Assembly: GCA_903911165.1 (NCBI GenBank)
Contig: CAIWCQ010000170.1
Location: 1-6,536, forward strand
Origin: an uncultured Actinomycetes bacterium
Lineage (GTDB): Bacteria > Actinomycetota > Actinomycetes > Mycobacteriales > Mycobacteriaceae
Length of the DNA: 6,536 nucleotides
Direction of reading: 5' to 3'
The notes below the pieces were generated by a model. The model made no database searches, was not told where the DNA came from, and saw only the letters and a program-made list of their open reading frames with translations. Both the position numbers and the translations under genes were made by a program. Each line of letters opens with the position of its first letter. Positions within the stretch are counted from its first letter, which is position 1. Shown here one piece after another: positions 5,476-6,536 of this stretch.

Positions 5476-6479
5476 CCCCGGCTGCCAAGAACCCCAAGCC
5501 GTCCATCGACCCGGTTCGGTGGCAGCCACCGCCGGTCGTGCCGCTGCCCGAGTTCGGGCCTGCTGAGCTGACTATCGTCGGCATGCCCGGTGATGCCCCG
5601 GAAGACATCGTCGTCGACGCAGACGGCGCCCTATGGACCGGACTCGTCGACGGACGCATCGTGCGGATCGGGCAGGACGGCACGGTCGCGGTAGTCGGAC
5701 AGACCACCGGACGGCCACTCGGGATGACGGTGGCCCGCGACGGTCGGCTGCTGATCTGCACCAGCCCGGGCGGGCTACTGGCGATGGACCGCAGCACCGG
5801 GGTAACCGAGGTACTGGTGGATGCGGTCGACTTCCGGCCGCTGAACTTCTGCTCGAATGTCGTCGAATTACCCGACGGCACAATCTATTTCACCCAGTCC
5901 ACTGCGAAGTTCACCTACGGCCACTTCAAGGGCGCGATCATCGAGGCACGGGGCGACGGCGGGTTGTTCAGGCGCGATCCCGACGGCACCGTCTCCACAG
6001 TGCTCGACCACCTGTACTTCGCCAACGGTCTCACCGCGACCATGGATGGCACGGCCCTGGTGTTCGCCGAGACTCAGGGCCGACGGCTGTCGAAGTACTG
6101 GCTGACCGGACCGAAGGCCGGGACGGTGACGCCGTTGGCCGAGCACCTGTCCGCCATGCCGGACAACATTTCGACCGGATCGACGGGGTGGATCTGGGTG
6201 GCAATGGTTAGCGAGGTCAACGCTGCCGCGGACGCCTTGGCGCCGCGCGCACCGTGGTTGCGCAAGCTGGTCTGGGCACTGCCGGATCGGATGCAACCGC
6301 AAATTGCCCCGGAGGTCTATGCGGTGGCGTTCGACCCCGATACCGGAGCAGCGGTGGCCGGCGTCCGGATGAAGCGCCCGGATTTCGGGGTGGTGACCGG
6401 CCTGGTGGAGCACCAGGGCCGGTTGTGGATGAGCAGCATCGGCTTCCCGGCCGTCGCACACTGCCCGATCCCGGCCTGA
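5472..6479 (+). CDS. Strictosidine synthase-like/SMP-30-type beta-propeller protein
   Basis: A 335-residue protein of the six-bladed beta-propeller group that includes SMP-30/gluconolactonases, paraoxonases and plant strictosidine synthase-like proteins. Repeated blade motifs can be seen: EDIVVDADGALWTGLVDGRIVRI (44-66), GMTVARDGRLLICTSPGGLLAMD (84-106), VVELPDGTIYFTQST (130-144), LTATMDGTALVFAETQGRRLSKYWL (187-211), GWIWVAM (239-245). Glu44, Asn129, Asn185 and Asp231 fall where this superfamily places its central metal ligands. The stretch ANGLTAT...FAET...YWLTGPKAG...MPDNIS is closest to strictosidine synthase-like/APMAP proteins, whose known activity is mostly ester or lactone hydrolysis rather than Pictet-Spengler condensation. 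There is no signal peptide, so it is probably cytoplasmic. The GTG start overlaps the aminotransferase stop (GTGA) and has no strong ribosome site, implying translational coupling. Its last four codons and stop lie in the first unit of a 24-bp repeat. The substrate is unknown. A lactonase or esterase acting on a pathway compound is the simplest guess. Confidence 0.85.
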   Translation: MTPAAKNPKPSIDPVRWQPPPVVPLPEFGPAELTIVGMPGDAPEDIVVDADGALWTGLVDGRIVRIGQDGTVAVVGQTTGRPLGMTVARDGRLLICTSPGGLLAMDRSTGVTEVLVDAVDFRPLNFCSNVVELPDGTIYFTQSTAKFTYGHFKGAIIEARGDGGLFRRDPDGTVSTVLDHLYFANGLTATMDGTALVFAETQGRRLSKYWLTGPKAGTVTPLAEHLSAMPDNISTGSTGWIWVAMVSEVNAAADALAPRAPWLRKLVWALPDRMQPQIAPEVYAVAFDPDTGAAVAGVRMKRPDFGVVTGLVEHQGRLWMSSIGFPAVAHCPIPA

Positions 6480-6536
6480 CGGCGAGGCCCGATCCCGGGC
6501 TGACGGCGAGGCCCGATCCCGGGCTGACGGCGAGGC
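6464..6536. repeat. 24-bp tandem repeat, three copies, running off the window
   Basis: Unit CCCGATCCCGGGCTGACGGC plus GAGG, at 6464-6487, 6488-6511 and 6512-6535, followed by one base of a possible fourth copy. Copies 2 and 3 are identical. Copy 1 differs at one base (6475, C for G). Copy 1 encodes the C-terminal Pro-Ile-Pro-Ala and stop of the propeller protein. Because 24 is a multiple of 3, every later unit repeats a TGA in the same frame. Copies 2 and 3 can each form a short hairpin GCCCG-ATCC-CGGGC (6487-6500, 6511-6524), while copy 1 carries a mismatch in that stem. It resembles a minisatellite/VNTR, and its full copy number lies outside the window. Confidence 0.9.

Noticed and set aside
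6464..6536. CRISPR array or direct-repeat mobile element end
   Set aside because: The units abut with no spacers, and no transposase, inverted ends or target duplications are seen. A simple tandem repeat fits better.

Overview
The window looks like chromosomal DNA from a high-GC actinobacterium, most plausibly a mycobacterium (Mycobacterium/Mycolicibacterium group). The reasons are GC-rich third codon positions, frequent GTG starts, several apparently leaderless GTG starts behind TAnnnT-type -10 boxes, and the character of the encoded proteins. The genus is an inference from general features, not from a marker gene.

Layout: (1) Positions 1-182, minus strand: the first 60 codons of an APC-type permease that runs off the left edge. 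(2) Positions 183-270: a short divergent promoter region with a perfect inverted repeat. (3) Positions 271-1995, plus strand: a complete APC-superfamily amino acid/polyamine permease. (4) Positions 1996-2012: a 17-nt convergent gap occupied by a perfect hairpin. (5) Positions 2013-3503, minus strand: an NAD(P)-dependent aldehyde dehydrogenase of the gamma-aminobutyraldehyde dehydrogenase type. (6) Positions 3504-3625: a divergent control region. (7) Positions 3626-6479, plus strand: a three-gene operon with 4-nt overlaps at both junctions (ATGA, GTGA). It encodes an Lrp/AsnC-family regulator, a class III PLP-dependent aminotransferase and a strictosidine synthase-like/SMP-30-type six-bladed beta-propeller protein. 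(8) Positions 6464-6536: a 24-bp tandem repeat that begins inside the last codons of the propeller gene and continues to the window edge. There is no gene-free stretch over 300 bases.

Taken together this reads as a small amine or omega-amino acid uptake and catabolism locus. The permease would import an amine or amino acid, the aminotransferase would remove the terminal amino group to give an aldehyde or keto acid, and the aldehyde dehydrogenase would oxidise the aldehyde (putrescine to 4-aminobutanal to GABA is the classical route). The Lrp-type protein, transcribed divergently from the dehydrogenase, is the obvious local regulator. The translationally coupled propeller enzyme is the unexplained member and the most interesting functional question. 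The most unusual DNA-level structure is the in-frame, stop-codon-bearing 24-bp repeat at the end of the operon.
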